Source: Chryseotalea sp. WA131a (GTDB lineage Bacteria > Bacteroidota > Bacteroidia > Cytophagales > Cyclobacteriaceae). Taken from it: DNA of 64,000 nucleotides. Below, piece by piece: positions 34,257 through 42,971 of the stretch. A model generated the notes under the pieces. That model was not told the DNA's origin, ran no database searches, and saw nothing but the letters and a program-made list of their open reading frames with translations. The translations under genes were made by a program, and so were the position numbers. The stretch lies in assembly GCA_025370075.1 (NCBI GenBank), contig CP073016.1, positions 3,968,001 through 4,032,000 on the forward strand, written 5' to 3'. Numbering within the stretch: the stretch's first letter is position 1; each line of letters starts with the position of its first letter.

Positions 34257-35120
34257 ATGCAACAAAATGTTTTAATTGAAGCGCGAGACGGTTTTAAACT
34301 TTCGGCAACCATCCGAAGACCATTAACTGAGATAAAGGGAGTTATTCAAATGAATTGTGGAACGGGTATTCCTCAAAAAGTATATTCTAATCTAGCAATT
34401 TATCTCACACAATATGGATATGTTACTGTAACCTACGACTATCGTGGAATAGGTAATTCAAAACCTAAAAATTTAAAGGGATTTGAAGCAAAAATTGAAG
34501 ATTGGGGTATTTTAGATATGACAAGCATATTTGATTGGATAATTAGTGAATTTCCTAACGAAAAAAAAATCATTATTGGTCATAGTATGGGTGGGCAGCT
34601 TGTTGGGCTCATGGACAATTATCAAAAGATTGATAAACTTGTATTAATTGCTTCCTCTACAGGCTACTGGAAGGATATGAGCAGCCCTTACAAATGGCTT
34701 ATGCCACCGTTATGGTTTTTATTTGTTCCGCTTACTACATTTATTTATGGCTACGCAAATGCAAAAAAAATTCGTCAGGGAGAAAATTTACCAAAAGGAG
34801 TTGCAATACAATGGCGAAATTGGTGCATCAATCCAAATTACTTTGACGAGCATTTCCAAAAATCGAATACAAGTTTATTCTTTGACAAATTGAGAATTCC
34901 ACTAAAGTCCATTCAAATCAAAGACGACCCAATTGCAAATGAAATAACATCTAACAAAATATTGAAATACTACAAAATCGCAAACATTGAAATTGAAAAA
35001 ATAAGTCCCGAACAACTTGGCGTGAAAAAAATTGGGCACACAGGCTTTTTTTCAAGACAATTCAAAGATACACTCTGGAAAAACTTAAAGACAGATATTG
35101 AAAAGAAAAACTACGCCTAA
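34257..35120 (+). CDS. alpha/beta hydrolase (serine aminopeptidase S33-like), cytoplasmic
   Basis: 287 residues, no signal peptide. Oxyanion region MNCGTGIPQKVYSNLA, YDYRGIGNSKP, nucleophile elbow GHSMGG near residue 118, acid IKDDPIAN and base KIGHTGFFSRQ. Resembles the predicted alpha/beta hydrolases of the COG4757 kind; substrate unknown. Very AT-rich and Lys/Ile-rich compared with the core genes, and it starts after repeat T copy 3, so likely horizontally acquired. The 3' side, around 35118, reads TAACACGGTGTTGGC, a small dyad. Confidence 0.78.
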   Translation: MQQNVLIEARDGFKLSATIRRPLTEIKGVIQMNCGTGIPQKVYSNLAIYLTQYGYVTVTYDYRGIGNSKPKNLKGFEAKIEDWGILDMTSIFDWIISEFPNEKKIIIGHSMGGQLVGLMDNYQKIDKLVLIASSTGYWKDMSSPYKWLMPPLWFLFVPLTTFIYGYANAKKIRQGENLPKGVAIQWRNWCINPNYFDEHFQKSNTSLFFDKLRIPLKSIQIKDDPIANEITSNKILKYYKIANIEIEKISPEQLGVKKIGHTGFFSRQFKDTLWKNLKTDIEKKNYA

Positions 35121-35153
35121 CACGGTGTTGGCAGTGGTTTTTCGCTCCGCCAT

Positions 35154-35420
35154 TTAGCTTTTCTTGAATTTTGTTAATAGTCCTACTTCCAACCAATACA
35201 ATAATAAAAAAGGTATTCCTGGAATAAAGAATAGAAATAAAATTTCAAAGCCCTTCGGAATGTTCATTTGAGTAATGTAAATTACAATTGCTGATGCAAG
35301 TCCAACTAAACTAAATACTATCGTTAAGATCGGACTCCAGATTTTGATATGTCGTAAGGTGTATAATTGTATTGAAAGCCATATTATTAATGAGAACTGA
35401 ATGGTGCGGGGGTGCGGCAC
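35154..35420 (-). CDS. small membrane protein, possibly truncated
   Basis: Up to 88 residues with a GTG start at 35420; the first ten residues (PHPRTIQFSL) are weak, so the true start is uncertain or the N-terminus is lost. Two or three hydrophobic segments: IIWLSIQLYTL, TIVFSLVGLASAIVIYI and EILFLFFIPGIPFLLLYWL, with a short basic tail TKFKKS. No family recognised. AT-rich like the adjacent hydrolase, with which it converges. The following 195 bases (35421-35615) show no gene I can support. Confidence 0.45.
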   Translation of the reverse strand: MPHPRTIQFSLIIWLSIQLYTLRHIKIWSPILTIVFSLVGLASAIVIYITQMNIPKGFEILFLFFIPGIPFLLLYWLEVGLLTKFKKS

Positions 35421-35615
35421 TTATGGATAAGCTTTGGTCTTGCGGGTGGAATTGCGCGGGCTTTGCCATGTGTACCGCTTGGGTCGGCCTCACTTTCGGG
35501 TTAGATATGTCCAAATCTGCTCAAATTCGGGGATTGGTCGGGGAAATTGAAGTCACGGGTGTGAGATTCTACTCTCTGAAGTTCGAATGCATCGAGAATG
35601 CCCTTGTCTCCAGTA

Positions 35616-36065
35616 TCACGGTAAATGGTTGTCGGTTTTAAGATTACCTAATAAAGCTTTTACCCTCTCTTCCAATCTAGGTAGTAAAACAGTAGGAGAG
35701 ATTAGATATTCATCTTCGAAATTCCAATAGGTGATACAATTTTCCCAACGAGGAAATTTTTTGGCCATCATGGGTCGGTGTTCTTTTTCGCTCATGGCAA
35801 TGGCAATAGCACCTTCATCAAAGTCTTGTTCGGTTAATGGTAAAGGCTCAGATAAATTAGTTAAGTCAACACCTAGCTTAGTTAGATAGTCAACTGTATG
35901 TTGAGAAATCAACCCAACATTATCCACGTGATACGGTTCAATTCCTTTTGAAAAAGAACGGATAGGTAAACAATACAGTTTAGCAAGGTGATTAAACAAC
36001 AATTCAGCGAAACGACTTCGGTAGTAATTGCCTGTACAAATGAAGAGGACATCCCTACCTAGCAT
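35616..36065 (-). CDS. low-molecular-weight protein tyrosine phosphatase family
   Basis: 149 residues. The catalytic loop CTGNYYRSR near residues 10-18 fits C-x5-R-S, and HTVDYLTKLGVDLTN is a typical middle. The usual late Asp-Pro general acid is not present in that form; FEDEYLIS occupies the region, so activity may be altered. Family members dephosphorylate phosphotyrosine, sugar phosphates or reduce arsenate. It overlaps the upstream aminotransferase gene by 7 bases and is translated with it. Confidence 0.75.
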   Translation of the reverse strand: MLGRDVLFICTGNYYRSRFAELLFNHLAKLYCLPIRSFSKGIEPYHVDNVGLISQHTVDYLTKLGVDLTNLSEPLPLTEQDFDEGAIAIAMSEKEHRPMMAKKFPRWENCITYWNFEDEYLISPTVLLPRLEERVKALLGNLKTDNHLP

Positions 36066-37345
36066 AAGATTTCATTTACCTCTGCTTTAACTGCCATGCA
36101 AGCTAACAACATCGCTCTTTCAATTATGTCTTTTTGTGCCTCTGTCAATTTAGAGGCAATACAAAAGATTACTGTTCTGGAAATTAATGAATCTAGGTGC
36201 GGAAGAGTTCCTTTATCATATGTGTATGATTTTCCAAACAAATTTTCCTGTAACTCCCATACTGAACTATTACCAGAGAAAGATTTTTTTTCTACCAGAC
36301 TACCTATATTGTAGTAAATATGCAAGCCCCATTCTGTCATGACAATAGGGTACAAACTATTTTGACCACCTTTCGCACCGTTGGATAAAAGTACTTCTTT
36401 AAAAATTTTTGCTTTTATATCAGTATCAAGTATCACCTCCAAAAAACCACCCGAAAATCCGTTGCTGTCAATGATAGTTCTTGTAACTATGCTACGATCG
36501 TTTAATATTTTCTGTAGTTTCAAATTAAAGTTCCGCATGGTTTCTATAATAACAGGAAGCTTTTTCAATTGAACTCTTAATATGGCAGCCGTAATTTCTG
36601 ACATCCTACTCCCAATACCCCATCGGCTAAAATCATTGAGTACCAGTCGGCCAAATTCGTTGCGCGGGTAGCCCAAATCGTGAACAGCTAATGCCTTTTT
36701 GTATAGCACTTCATTGTTGGTAGCAATAGCTCCGCCCTCACCAGCGGTGATGTTTTTATTCAATTGAAACGAAAACGTAGCAATGTCTCCAAAAGAACCG
36801 CTCATTTTTTTTGATTGCGATGCCCCGATAGATTGGGCGCAGTCTTCAATCAAGAATAGCCCATGTTCATCACATATTTTCTTCACTAAGTCTACGCGCC
36901 CAACAATTCCACCCATGTGTACCATAATGACCGCCTTAGTTCTTGGTCCAATCTTCTTTTTCAAATCATCTGGGTCTAAACTAAAAGAATCATCTACGTC
37001 TACTAATCTTGGGATTGCCCCATTCCTAATTACTGCGCTAACAGTGGCGACCCAAAAATAGCCAGGTATCAACACCTCATCACCCACGCCCACATCTATG
37101 GCGGATAAAGCGATTTGAAGCGCAGCTGTACCACTGGAAACACCAAGGCAATAAGTGACGCCTAAAAATTGAGAAAGTTCGTTTTCAAATTGACTTGCTT
37201 CATTCAGGAGATTTGGCCCATAGAAACGAAATGGTGACTTTGCTTTTAGTACTTGATGAACAGCATTTGCTTCTTGTTCGTCAAAATAGTGAATACCAGG
37301 CCATTCTTGGGGCAGGAGCGATTGAGCAAAGAAATCTTGATTCAT
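36059..37345 (-). CDS. DegT/DnrJ/EryC1-type PLP aminotransferase
   Basis: 428 residues. Sugar-aminotransferase fold: GVSSGTAALQIAL (phosphate binding), IPGYFWVATVSAVIRNGAIP, EDCAQSIGA (Asp against the pyridine N) and FQLNKNITAGEGGAI with the Schiff-base Lys. It transfers an amino group to a keto sugar or cyclitol; the closest general type is the scyllo-inosose aminotransferase group, but no sugar genes lie beside it. Divergent from the PocR/AraC regulator, which may control it, with a perfect dyad in the gap. Confidence 0.85.
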   Translation of the reverse strand: MNQDFFAQSLLPQEWPGIHYFDEQEANAVHQVLKAKSPFRFYGPNLLNEASQFENELSQFLGVTYCLGVSSGTAALQIALSAIDVGVGDEVLIPGYFWVATVSAVIRNGAIPRLVDVDDSFSLDPDDLKKKIGPRTKAVIMVHMGGIVGRVDLVKKICDEHGLFLIEDCAQSIGASQSKKMSGSFGDIATFSFQLNKNITAGEGGAIATNNEVLYKKALAVHDLGYPRNEFGRLVLNDFSRWGIGSRMSEITAAILRVQLKKLPVIIETMRNFNLKLQKILNDRSIVTRTIIDSNGFSGGFLEVILDTDIKAKIFKEVLLSNGAKGGQNSLYPIVMTEWGLHIYYNIGSLVEKKSFSGNSSVWELQENLFGKSYTYDKGTLPHLDSLISRTVIFCIASKLTEAQKDIIERAMLLACMAVKAEVNEILC

Positions 37346-37435
37346 AGAAGCTTACATTTTTCATCAAAATTGGTTTCAAGGCTTTTCCCATTCAATGTCA
37401 AAAGTGCCAAATTTGTATCTATACTGGCAATAGTT

Positions 37436-37453
37436 GTGAATCAGAGTATTCAC
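37436..37453. promoter_or_regulatory. palindrome in divergent spacer, candidate operator
   Basis: GTGAAT, spacer CAGAGT, ATTCAC, in the 134-base gap between the aminotransferase and the AraC-type regulator. Confidence 0.35.
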
Positions 37454-37479
37454 TTAGCTAATATTGTATTTTATTGAGC

Positions 37480-38340
37480 ATGATGGGAAAAAACACTCAA
37501 TCCGCAACAGTTAAAGAGCTGAAGATCGATGTAAGTGGATTAAAAAAGATTTTGGATTTATTGGGTAGTCTATTCAATATCCGAACGGCTTTTTTGTATG
37601 ACATCGAGCAAGAGGCCTATCTTAAAGAAATAGCTGGCAACAACGGTGATTTTAGACCTTATTGCACAATTGTTCAAAAAGAACTTAAGCATAAATGCAT
37701 AGCCTGTGATAATGACAAATTTAAAATTGCATTTGGGCTGCGAAGGTCTTTACTCTACAGGTGTTATAACGGGTTGTACGAAATGTTTTTACCATTGTTA
37801 ATAGACAATGTAGTGATTGGTTATCTTCACTTTGGTCAAGTGCGCTCTAGTGATTCGTTCGAGCAAATAGTGAAAGAATGTAAGTTAGATGCACACTCTC
37901 AGGTTGAAAAACTTAAGTTCCATTACAATGAAATGGAGGCCATACCGGAGCTTAGACTTAATCAAATCGCGGAACTTTTTTCAACTATTGCCGATAGCAT
38001 CTTAAGGAGTAATTTGATTGAAATAAAAAGGGCGAACCCTATTTATTATGTGAATAAATTTATAGAAGAAAATTCAAACAAAAGAATTACAATAAAAGAC
38101 GCAGCAAATTTTGTCGGCAGGAGTGAATCCTATCTAACCCATGAATTTAAAAAACTGCACAATTGCACTTTTCACGAGTACTTAACAAATAAGAGAATTA
38201 TTGTCGCTAAGCAACTTTTAAAGCTAAAAAGTATAGATGAAACTTTTGAAGAATGTGGCTTTAAAAACCGATACCACTTTAGCAGAATGTTTAAAAAAGT
38301 TACAGGCTTCACTCCCAAGGAATTTCAAGATATGGTTTAG
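37480..38340 (+). CDS. PocR-domain AraC-family regulator
   Basis: 286 residues from ATG at 37480 (a second ATG follows directly; a TTG at 37474 is less likely). Residues about 15-175 form a PocR-type sensory domain: FNIRTAFLYDIE, then cysteines in the pattern YCTIVQKELKHKCIACD, then LYRCYNGLYEMFLPLLIDNV and GYLHFGQVR. Residues about 185-286 are the AraC helix-turn-helix pair, with TIKDAANFVGRSESYLTHEF and ECGFKNRYHFSRMFKKVTGF. PocR domains sense small hydrocarbons or related ligands; the Cys pattern may bind a metal. Divergent to the aminotransferase-phosphatase operon, the obvious target. Confidence 0.85.
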   Translation: MMGKNTQSATVKELKIDVSGLKKILDLLGSLFNIRTAFLYDIEQEAYLKEIAGNNGDFRPYCTIVQKELKHKCIACDNDKFKIAFGLRRSLLYRCYNGLYEMFLPLLIDNVVIGYLHFGQVRSSDSFEQIVKECKLDAHSQVEKLKFHYNEMEAIPELRLNQIAELFSTIADSILRSNLIEIKRANPIYYVNKFIEENSNKRITIKDAANFVGRSESYLTHEFKKLHNCTFHEYLTNKRIIVAKQLLKLKSIDETFEECGFKNRYHFSRMFKKVTGFTPKEFQDMV

Positions 38341-38361
38341 ATTTTCAAAGGGGGACTAAAA

Positions 38362-38731
38362 ATGATAACGAATCAAGAGCAACAACTGAATATAGGCGTT
38401 CATAATCGAGGCAAGCTCTCATTGGAGGTAACCAATATCTATAAATACTTTGGAAGCATTTTCAGCGCAACTCAAGTAAAGAAGGGTAAGCCCCATCCTG
38501 ATATTTTTCTATATGCCTCAAAAAAAATGGGATTCAAACCTGACCATTGTATTGTTGTTGAAGACAGTGACCACGGAGTTCAGGCGGCACTTGCCGCAGG
38601 AATGAAACCTCTTTTGTATTCGACCGCATATGGATATTTTATGGGCAGATTCAGACAAAGTAAAAATTTTCAATGATATGTCTCAACTTCCTACAATTAT
38701 CGAAAAATGGGTTAGCTATAAATTTCGCTAG
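38362..38731 (+). pseudogene. broken HAD-type phosphatase (beta-phosphoglucomutase-like)
   Basis: An open frame from ATG 38362, with a good ribosome site (AAGGGGG), covers only the second half of a HAD subfamily IA protein: FGSIFSATQVKKGKPHPDIF and CIVVEDSDHGVQAALAAGMK, the conserved Lys and Asp motifs. The N-terminal DxD nucleophile motif and the cap domain are missing. After the segment LLYSTAYGYFMG the frame slips: one frame over continues ADSDKVKIFNDMSQLPTIIE to TAG at 38729-38731, which fits a HAD C-terminus. So the gene lost its front and carries a frameshift near 38645. It follows the AraC gene by 21 bases. Confidence 0.75.
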
Positions 38732-38764
38732 GCAAGTTGTTGAAGTGAACCTTAGTCAAGAAGA

Positions 38765-38801
38765 AGACTACGTGCGATTAATCAGTTTGTAGTCTTTTTT
38801 T
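38765..38801 (+). terminator. possible intrinsic terminator
   Basis: AGACTAC (38765-38771) pairs with GTAGTCT (38789-38795), followed by a run of T to 38801. The loop is long (17 bases), so the call is tentative. It would end transcription of the AraC gene and the HAD remnant. Confidence 0.4.
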
Positions 38802-39229
38802 CTTGGTGAGAATATGCTAAAACAACCTCTTGCTTTCAAAAGAAATTTACTTCTCGCTATTGACAACTAACCTATATACATAGGACATTTTTGTTGGCAA
38901 CATGTGCCCTTCTTCTCTCAACTTGTAAGTCAGTCGTTAGTGTGTCGTCATGGTGTCTCGGAATAGAAATTGATTGTCACAGTACATGGTTGTCCGTTTG
39001 TTATTCATTTGTTTTTTGTCACCGAAACTTTGTTGTGAAACTGTACGAGTGCGGGGGACAGCCTTGGAGAATCTTTTAGTTTACTATGGTATGGAAGAAA
39101 AGGAGAATAGCGATTGCGATAAAACGAAGCCAGTCGAGGTCATGCCTCCGTTGATCGTTGATGGTTAGTGGTTCTTGGTTCATATTCCGTTTATTTTTCT
39201 GTAAAAAAACGAGCAAGAACTGTTAAAGT
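38802..39229. other. gene-free spacer, no feature recognised
   Basis: About 430 bases without a frame I can support on either strand. Short open frames here lack ribosome sites and family-like composition. Some words (CCGTTGATCGTTGATGGTTAGTGG) resemble the low-complexity GTTGxTGG spacers seen elsewhere in the window. Confidence 0.5.
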
Positions 39230-39265
39230 AAGGCCGATTTTATAGATTAAAAGGCCGATTTTATA
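39230..39265. promoter_or_regulatory. tandem 15-bp direct repeat, candidate operator
   Basis: AAGGCCGATTTTATA occurs at 39230-39244 and 39251-39265, 21 bases apart (two helical turns), 40 bases before the oxidase start. The spacing places two protein monomers on the same face of the DNA. Confidence 0.5.
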
Positions 39266-39304
39266 AGTCGAACGCCAAAATTTCATTACCTTCATATTCC
39301 CTTT

Positions 39305-40567
39305 ATGAAACGAAGAAAATTCATCCAAACTAGTGCTGCCTTGGCGGCAGCCTCTCTCCCAATGCAGCAATTATACGCACGTGTGCAAAATCAATTGCAT
39401 AAAGCTTCCACCGATCAAACATCGTATGATGTCATTGTCTTAGGCGTAGGAAGCATGGGTTCTTCTGCGTGTTATCAACTGGCGAAGAGTGGGCATAAAG
39501 TTTTAGGTTTAGAGCAGTTTGACATACCACACGAATTGGGCTCACATGGTGGGCAAAGTCGCATCATCCGCAAAGCGTATTTCGAACATCCTGATTACGT
39601 GCCGTTGCTGGAGAGATCGTATCAAAACTGGAAATCGCTGGAGGAAGAGACAGGTGCACAACTTTATTTCAAAACCGGCCTCTTGTATTTCGGCAAAGCG
39701 GAGCACGCACTGATAAAGGGCTTGCGCGAATCGGCTTCCAAATATTCCATTCGCGTGGATACTCTGAGCGAGCAAGAGCAGGAGAGGCAATTTCCTCAAT
39801 TCAACATTCCATCTGGCTACGAACGATTGATTGAGCCCGATGCAGGCTTCCTTTTGCCCGAGCGATCAGTGTTGCTCTACACACAACAAGCGATACGTGC
39901 AGGGGCCACTATTCACACCAAAGAAAAAACGATAGAGTGGAAAAAATCCGGAAGCACCATCACCGTCAAAACGAGTAAGGCTACCTACCAATGCAAGAAG
40001 CTCGTTATAACTGCCGGCCCATGGGCGACCAAAATGGTGCCCAACTTTTCGAAGAACCTGAAAGTGACACGCCAAATGATTGCGTGGGTGAAACCAAAAG
40101 ACTGGAGTAAGTTTGAACTTGGAAATTTTCCATGCTGGACAATTGCCGACCACGAGAGGGCCGGCATATTTTACGGCTTTCCCATTTTGCCGGTCGCCCA
40201 GTTCGGTGGCCCCATAGGTCTCAAACTCGCCCATCATTTTCATGGCACCGTGTCTGACCCCGACACCATCAATCGCATACCCACGCCTGCAGACGAAGAC
40301 ATTCTTGTGTCTGCACTCAACAAGTTTATGCCCGAAGGATATGAGTCCACGCACGTGATGAAGACGTGCATGTACACCAACACGCCAGATGAAAATTTCA
40401 TTCTGGATTTTGTGCCCGGCTATGAAAAAGAAGTGGTGGTGGCTACGGGTTTTAGTGGTCATGGCTTCAAGTTCGCGAGTGTTGTGGGCGAAATTATGGC
40501 CGACCTCGCGATGAAAGGCAGCACCCGCCAGCCCATTGGATTTCTAAACGCCCAACGATTCAGTTGA
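39305..40567 (+). CDS. secreted FAD amine oxidase (monomeric sarcosine oxidase / SolA-like)
   Basis: 420 residues. Tat-like leader KRRKFIQTSAALAAASLPM. FAD fold VIVLGVGSMGSSACYQLAKSG, then the family motif GSHGGQSRIIRKAYFEHPDY. Cys355 in KTCMYTNTPDENF is the covalent flavin-attachment residue of this family, and GFSGHGFKFASVVGEI closes the FAD site. Oxidises N-methyl amino acids with release of hydrogen peroxide and formaldehyde; which substrate is not determined. First gene of a cluster with two further exported proteins, reading into the next gene with a 1-base stop/start overlap (TGATG). Confidence 0.87.
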   Translation: MKRRKFIQTSAALAAASLPMQQLYARVQNQLHKASTDQTSYDVIVLGVGSMGSSACYQLAKSGHKVLGLEQFDIPHELGSHGGQSRIIRKAYFEHPDYVPLLERSYQNWKSLEEETGAQLYFKTGLLYFGKAEHALIKGLRESASKYSIRVDTLSEQEQERQFPQFNIPSGYERLIEPDAGFLLPERSVLLYTQQAIRAGATIHTKEKTIEWKKSGSTITVKTSKATYQCKKLVITAGPWATKMVPNFSKNLKVTRQMIAWVKPKDWSKFELGNFPCWTIADHERAGIFYGFPILPVAQFGGPIGLKLAHHFHGTVSDPDTINRIPTPADEDILVSALNKFMPEGYESTHVMKTCMYTNTPDENFILDFVPGYEKEVVVATGFSGHGFKFASVVGEIMADLAMKGSTRQPIGFLNAQRFS

Positions 40568-41064
40568 TGAGAAACGTCTTACTTCTATTTCTGTCGATTT
40601 GCGTTACAACCCTCTTCGCGCAAAAAAGGCCAATTTCTTCGCATGACGAACAGCTAATTCGTGAAGCGAGAAACCTATCTAATCTCGCCATCGCTCATCA
40701 CGATACCATCAACATTGCCAACTACTGGACAAACGATTTTCATGTAATCTCATCACGCAATTTTGAAGTAACCGGTTTGGAAGCCAATCGGCAAATCTTT
40801 GTACGCGATTTCAAAACCAAAAAAGAGGTCGTCTATGTTCGCACACCTTTGCAAGTTGAAATTTTTTCTGATTGGAGTATGGCCTCCGAAACCGGCACAT
40901 GGACGGGCCAATGGCAAGAGTCCGATGGCATCGTAAAAATATCAGGCACCTATTACGCCAAGTGGCACAAGATTGACGGCACGTGGAAAATCCGTGCCGA
41001 GATTTTTACACCCCTCTCATGTTTAGGAAGTACCTTTTGCAAACAAACCCCAAAACTAAATTAA
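40567..41064 (+). CDS. secreted NTF2-like (SnoaL/DUF4440) protein
   Basis: 165 residues from ATG at 40567. Signal peptide RNVLLLFLSICVTTLFAQ. The mature part has the NTF2-like cone fold pattern: NIANYWTNDFHVISS, then FKTKKEVVYVRTPLQVEIF and ETGTWTGQWQ, KISGTYYAKWHKIDGTWKIR. Such proteins are enzymes or ligand carriers of diverse kinds. Coupled to the oxidase upstream and 1 base before the GGT-like gene. Confidence 0.8.
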   Translation: MRNVLLLFLSICVTTLFAQKRPISSHDEQLIREARNLSNLAIAHHDTINIANYWTNDFHVISSRNFEVTGLEANRQIFVRDFKTKKEVVYVRTPLQVEIFSDWSMASETGTWTGQWQESDGIVKISGTYYAKWHKIDGTWKIRAEIFTPLSCLGSTFCKQTPKLN

Positions 41065-41065
41065 G

Positions 41066-42853
41066 ATGAAGAAGTATCGTTTTGTATTTTTAACGGTCAG
41101 TTTCATTTTGCTTTTGCCATGCTGCAACAGTAATAAAAAAGAAGTAACACTCTCTCCTGATAAATGGGGCGATGGTGAATTGATCAAGTACCTAGAAATG
41201 GATGCTCGCCCTTTTCCAAATAACCCGGCAGCTATCGGAGAAAAAGGGGCAGTGACCACTGCCTTTCATACCGCAGCCTCGCGCGCTGGTTTGGAAGCGT
41301 TGAAGCAAGGAGGTAGTTCTGTTGATGCAGCATTGACTGCAGCCATGACCCAAGTCACGCTGAATGCCGGGGCCGTCACCAGTTTCTTCGGTATCATTAA
41401 CATAGTACACTACGATGCTGCTTCAGGAACAATTGCGAGCATGGATGGCACTTGGAATACGGTAATGAATGAAACCGATCCAATGACCATTCCGGGTGGA
41501 ATTCCTTTTAGTGCGGAAGGGGCATATCCTTCGCGTGAGGTGAGCGGACGAACAGCTATGGTAGGTGGTTTTATGCCTGGTGTTGAAGCTGCACACCAGC
41601 GCTATGGCAAGCTGCCTTTCAAAACGCTATTTGAGCCGAGCATCTATCTCGCGAGGAATGGTTTTATCATCAATGAACGCACCGCGAATTTTTTCGCACG
41701 AAGAGATACCCAAATACGTAGACTTCCTGAAACAAAGGCAACGCTCATCAAAGCCGATGGAACTGGTTACGTGGCGGGCGATTTATTCAAGCAGCCCGCT
41801 CTTGCCACCACATTGGATAGTATAGCCAACCGCGGTGTAGATTATATGTACAAAGGCGCGTGGGCCAGGAAGGCCGTTGCCGCTGTGCAGAAAGATGGAG
41901 GAAAAATGACACTCGAAGATTTGGCCAACTACAAGGTAATTTGGAGCGAGCCCGTCAGGCAAAAGTATGGAGCGTATGAAGTGGCTGTGTTGGGCCCACC
42001 CGCAACAGGAAGTGTGAACTTGATTGAAGCGCTCAACCTTGCAGATGCTTCCGGCCTTTTCACGAAAACACATTGGTCAAGAAACGGTGAATCGCTTCGC
42101 CAGATGTCAGACATTACTAACATGCAGATGCTCTCGTATATTCCCCAAGAGACCCGCGAAATGATTTATCCCGGTCTTAATCTTAGCGACTCTTCACGGT
42201 TGCTCAAAGAGACGGCCGTAGAGTTATGGAATCGCATGGAAAAAGGTGTAAAGCTTGTTCAATATGCAGGCGCAGGTCCGAGGCACTCTGACGTGGTGGT
42301 GGCAATCGACCAATGGGGAAATTTGACGGCCATTACGCATACAATCAATACACTCACATGGGGTAACGAGGCAATCATAGTGGATGGTATCTCCATTAGC
42401 GATGCTGCCTGGTACAAACAAGCAGAGATTAAAATGGCAGGTCCTGGTAATCGTTTACCTTCCGAGATTGAAGCGGGAATATTGTTAAAAGACGGAAAAC
42501 CTATCATTCCCTTTGCTTCAATGTCGATGGGCTTCCACCAGCAAACGGTGCAGTCGCTCGTGAACATTATCGCTCACAACATGGATGTAGAAGAAGTGGT
42601 CAATGCGCCTTGTCTATTGATGCCAGATGCAGATTATTCGGTACCGGAAGCAGTCAAGGTAACAGTGCGGGTAATGGCAGGAGCATTTCCTGATTCCGTG
42701 CTGCAAAAGAGTGGTTTGCCCATAAAGCAAATTCCAGCAAGTGAAAGGCGGTACACGCAAGGCTTATGGGTGGGCATTTACCGCGACCCACTGACCGGTA
42801 AGATGAAAGCTGCATCCCCACCGTATGCTACCGGTACAGCTTTCGCTTACTAA
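41066..42853 (+). CDS. gamma-glutamyltransferase-like lipoprotein lacking the catalytic Thr
   Basis: 595 residues. Lipoprotein signal with LLLPC, then NTN-hydrolase fold of gamma-glutamyltransferase: AVTTAFHTAASRAGLEALKQ, GGSSVDAALTAAMTQV, GRTAMVGGFMPGVEAAHQRY, LEDLANYKVIWSEPV. In active GGT the self-cleavage site is Thr-Thr-His-x-Ser; here residues 405-409 read P-R-H-S-D, so the nucleophile Thr is replaced. The later VDGISISDAAWY also replaces the usual glycine-rich active-site end. It therefore cannot process or act by the standard mechanism; a subfamily with another role, or a binding protein, is likely. Cluster with the amine oxidase and NTF2 gene. Confidence 0.85.
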   Translation: MKKYRFVFLTVSFILLLPCCNSNKKEVTLSPDKWGDGELIKYLEMDARPFPNNPAAIGEKGAVTTAFHTAASRAGLEALKQGGSSVDAALTAAMTQVTLNAGAVTSFFGIINIVHYDAASGTIASMDGTWNTVMNETDPMTIPGGIPFSAEGAYPSREVSGRTAMVGGFMPGVEAAHQRYGKLPFKTLFEPSIYLARNGFIINERTANFFARRDTQIRRLPETKATLIKADGTGYVAGDLFKQPALATTLDSIANRGVDYMYKGAWARKAVAAVQKDGGKMTLEDLANYKVIWSEPVRQKYGAYEVAVLGPPATGSVNLIEALNLADASGLFTKTHWSRNGESLRQMSDITNMQMLSYIPQETREMIYPGLNLSDSSRLLKETAVELWNRMEKGVKLVQYAGAGPRHSDVVVAIDQWGNLTAITHTINTLTWGNEAIIVDGISISDAAWYKQAEIKMAGPGNRLPSEIEAGILLKDGKPIIPFASMSMGFHQQTVQSLVNIIAHNMDVEEVVNAPCLLMPDADYSVPEAVKVTVRVMAGAFPDSVLQKSGLPIKQIPASERRYTQGLWVGIYRDPLTGKMKAASPPYATGTAFAY

Positions 42854-42971
42854 TTCAGGCATCAAAGTATTGGCGTTAAGTCTCTTGTTGCCCTCGGACT
42901 CTTAACTCAAATATCTTGGTGTTTCTCTGTTCTCTCTGTGAACTAAATAATACAACTCAAACATTCATAAA

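Noticed and set aside
39866..40462. Long minus-strand open frame inside the amine oxidase gene
   Set aside because: Shadow of a well-supported gene; no motif, no ribosome site.
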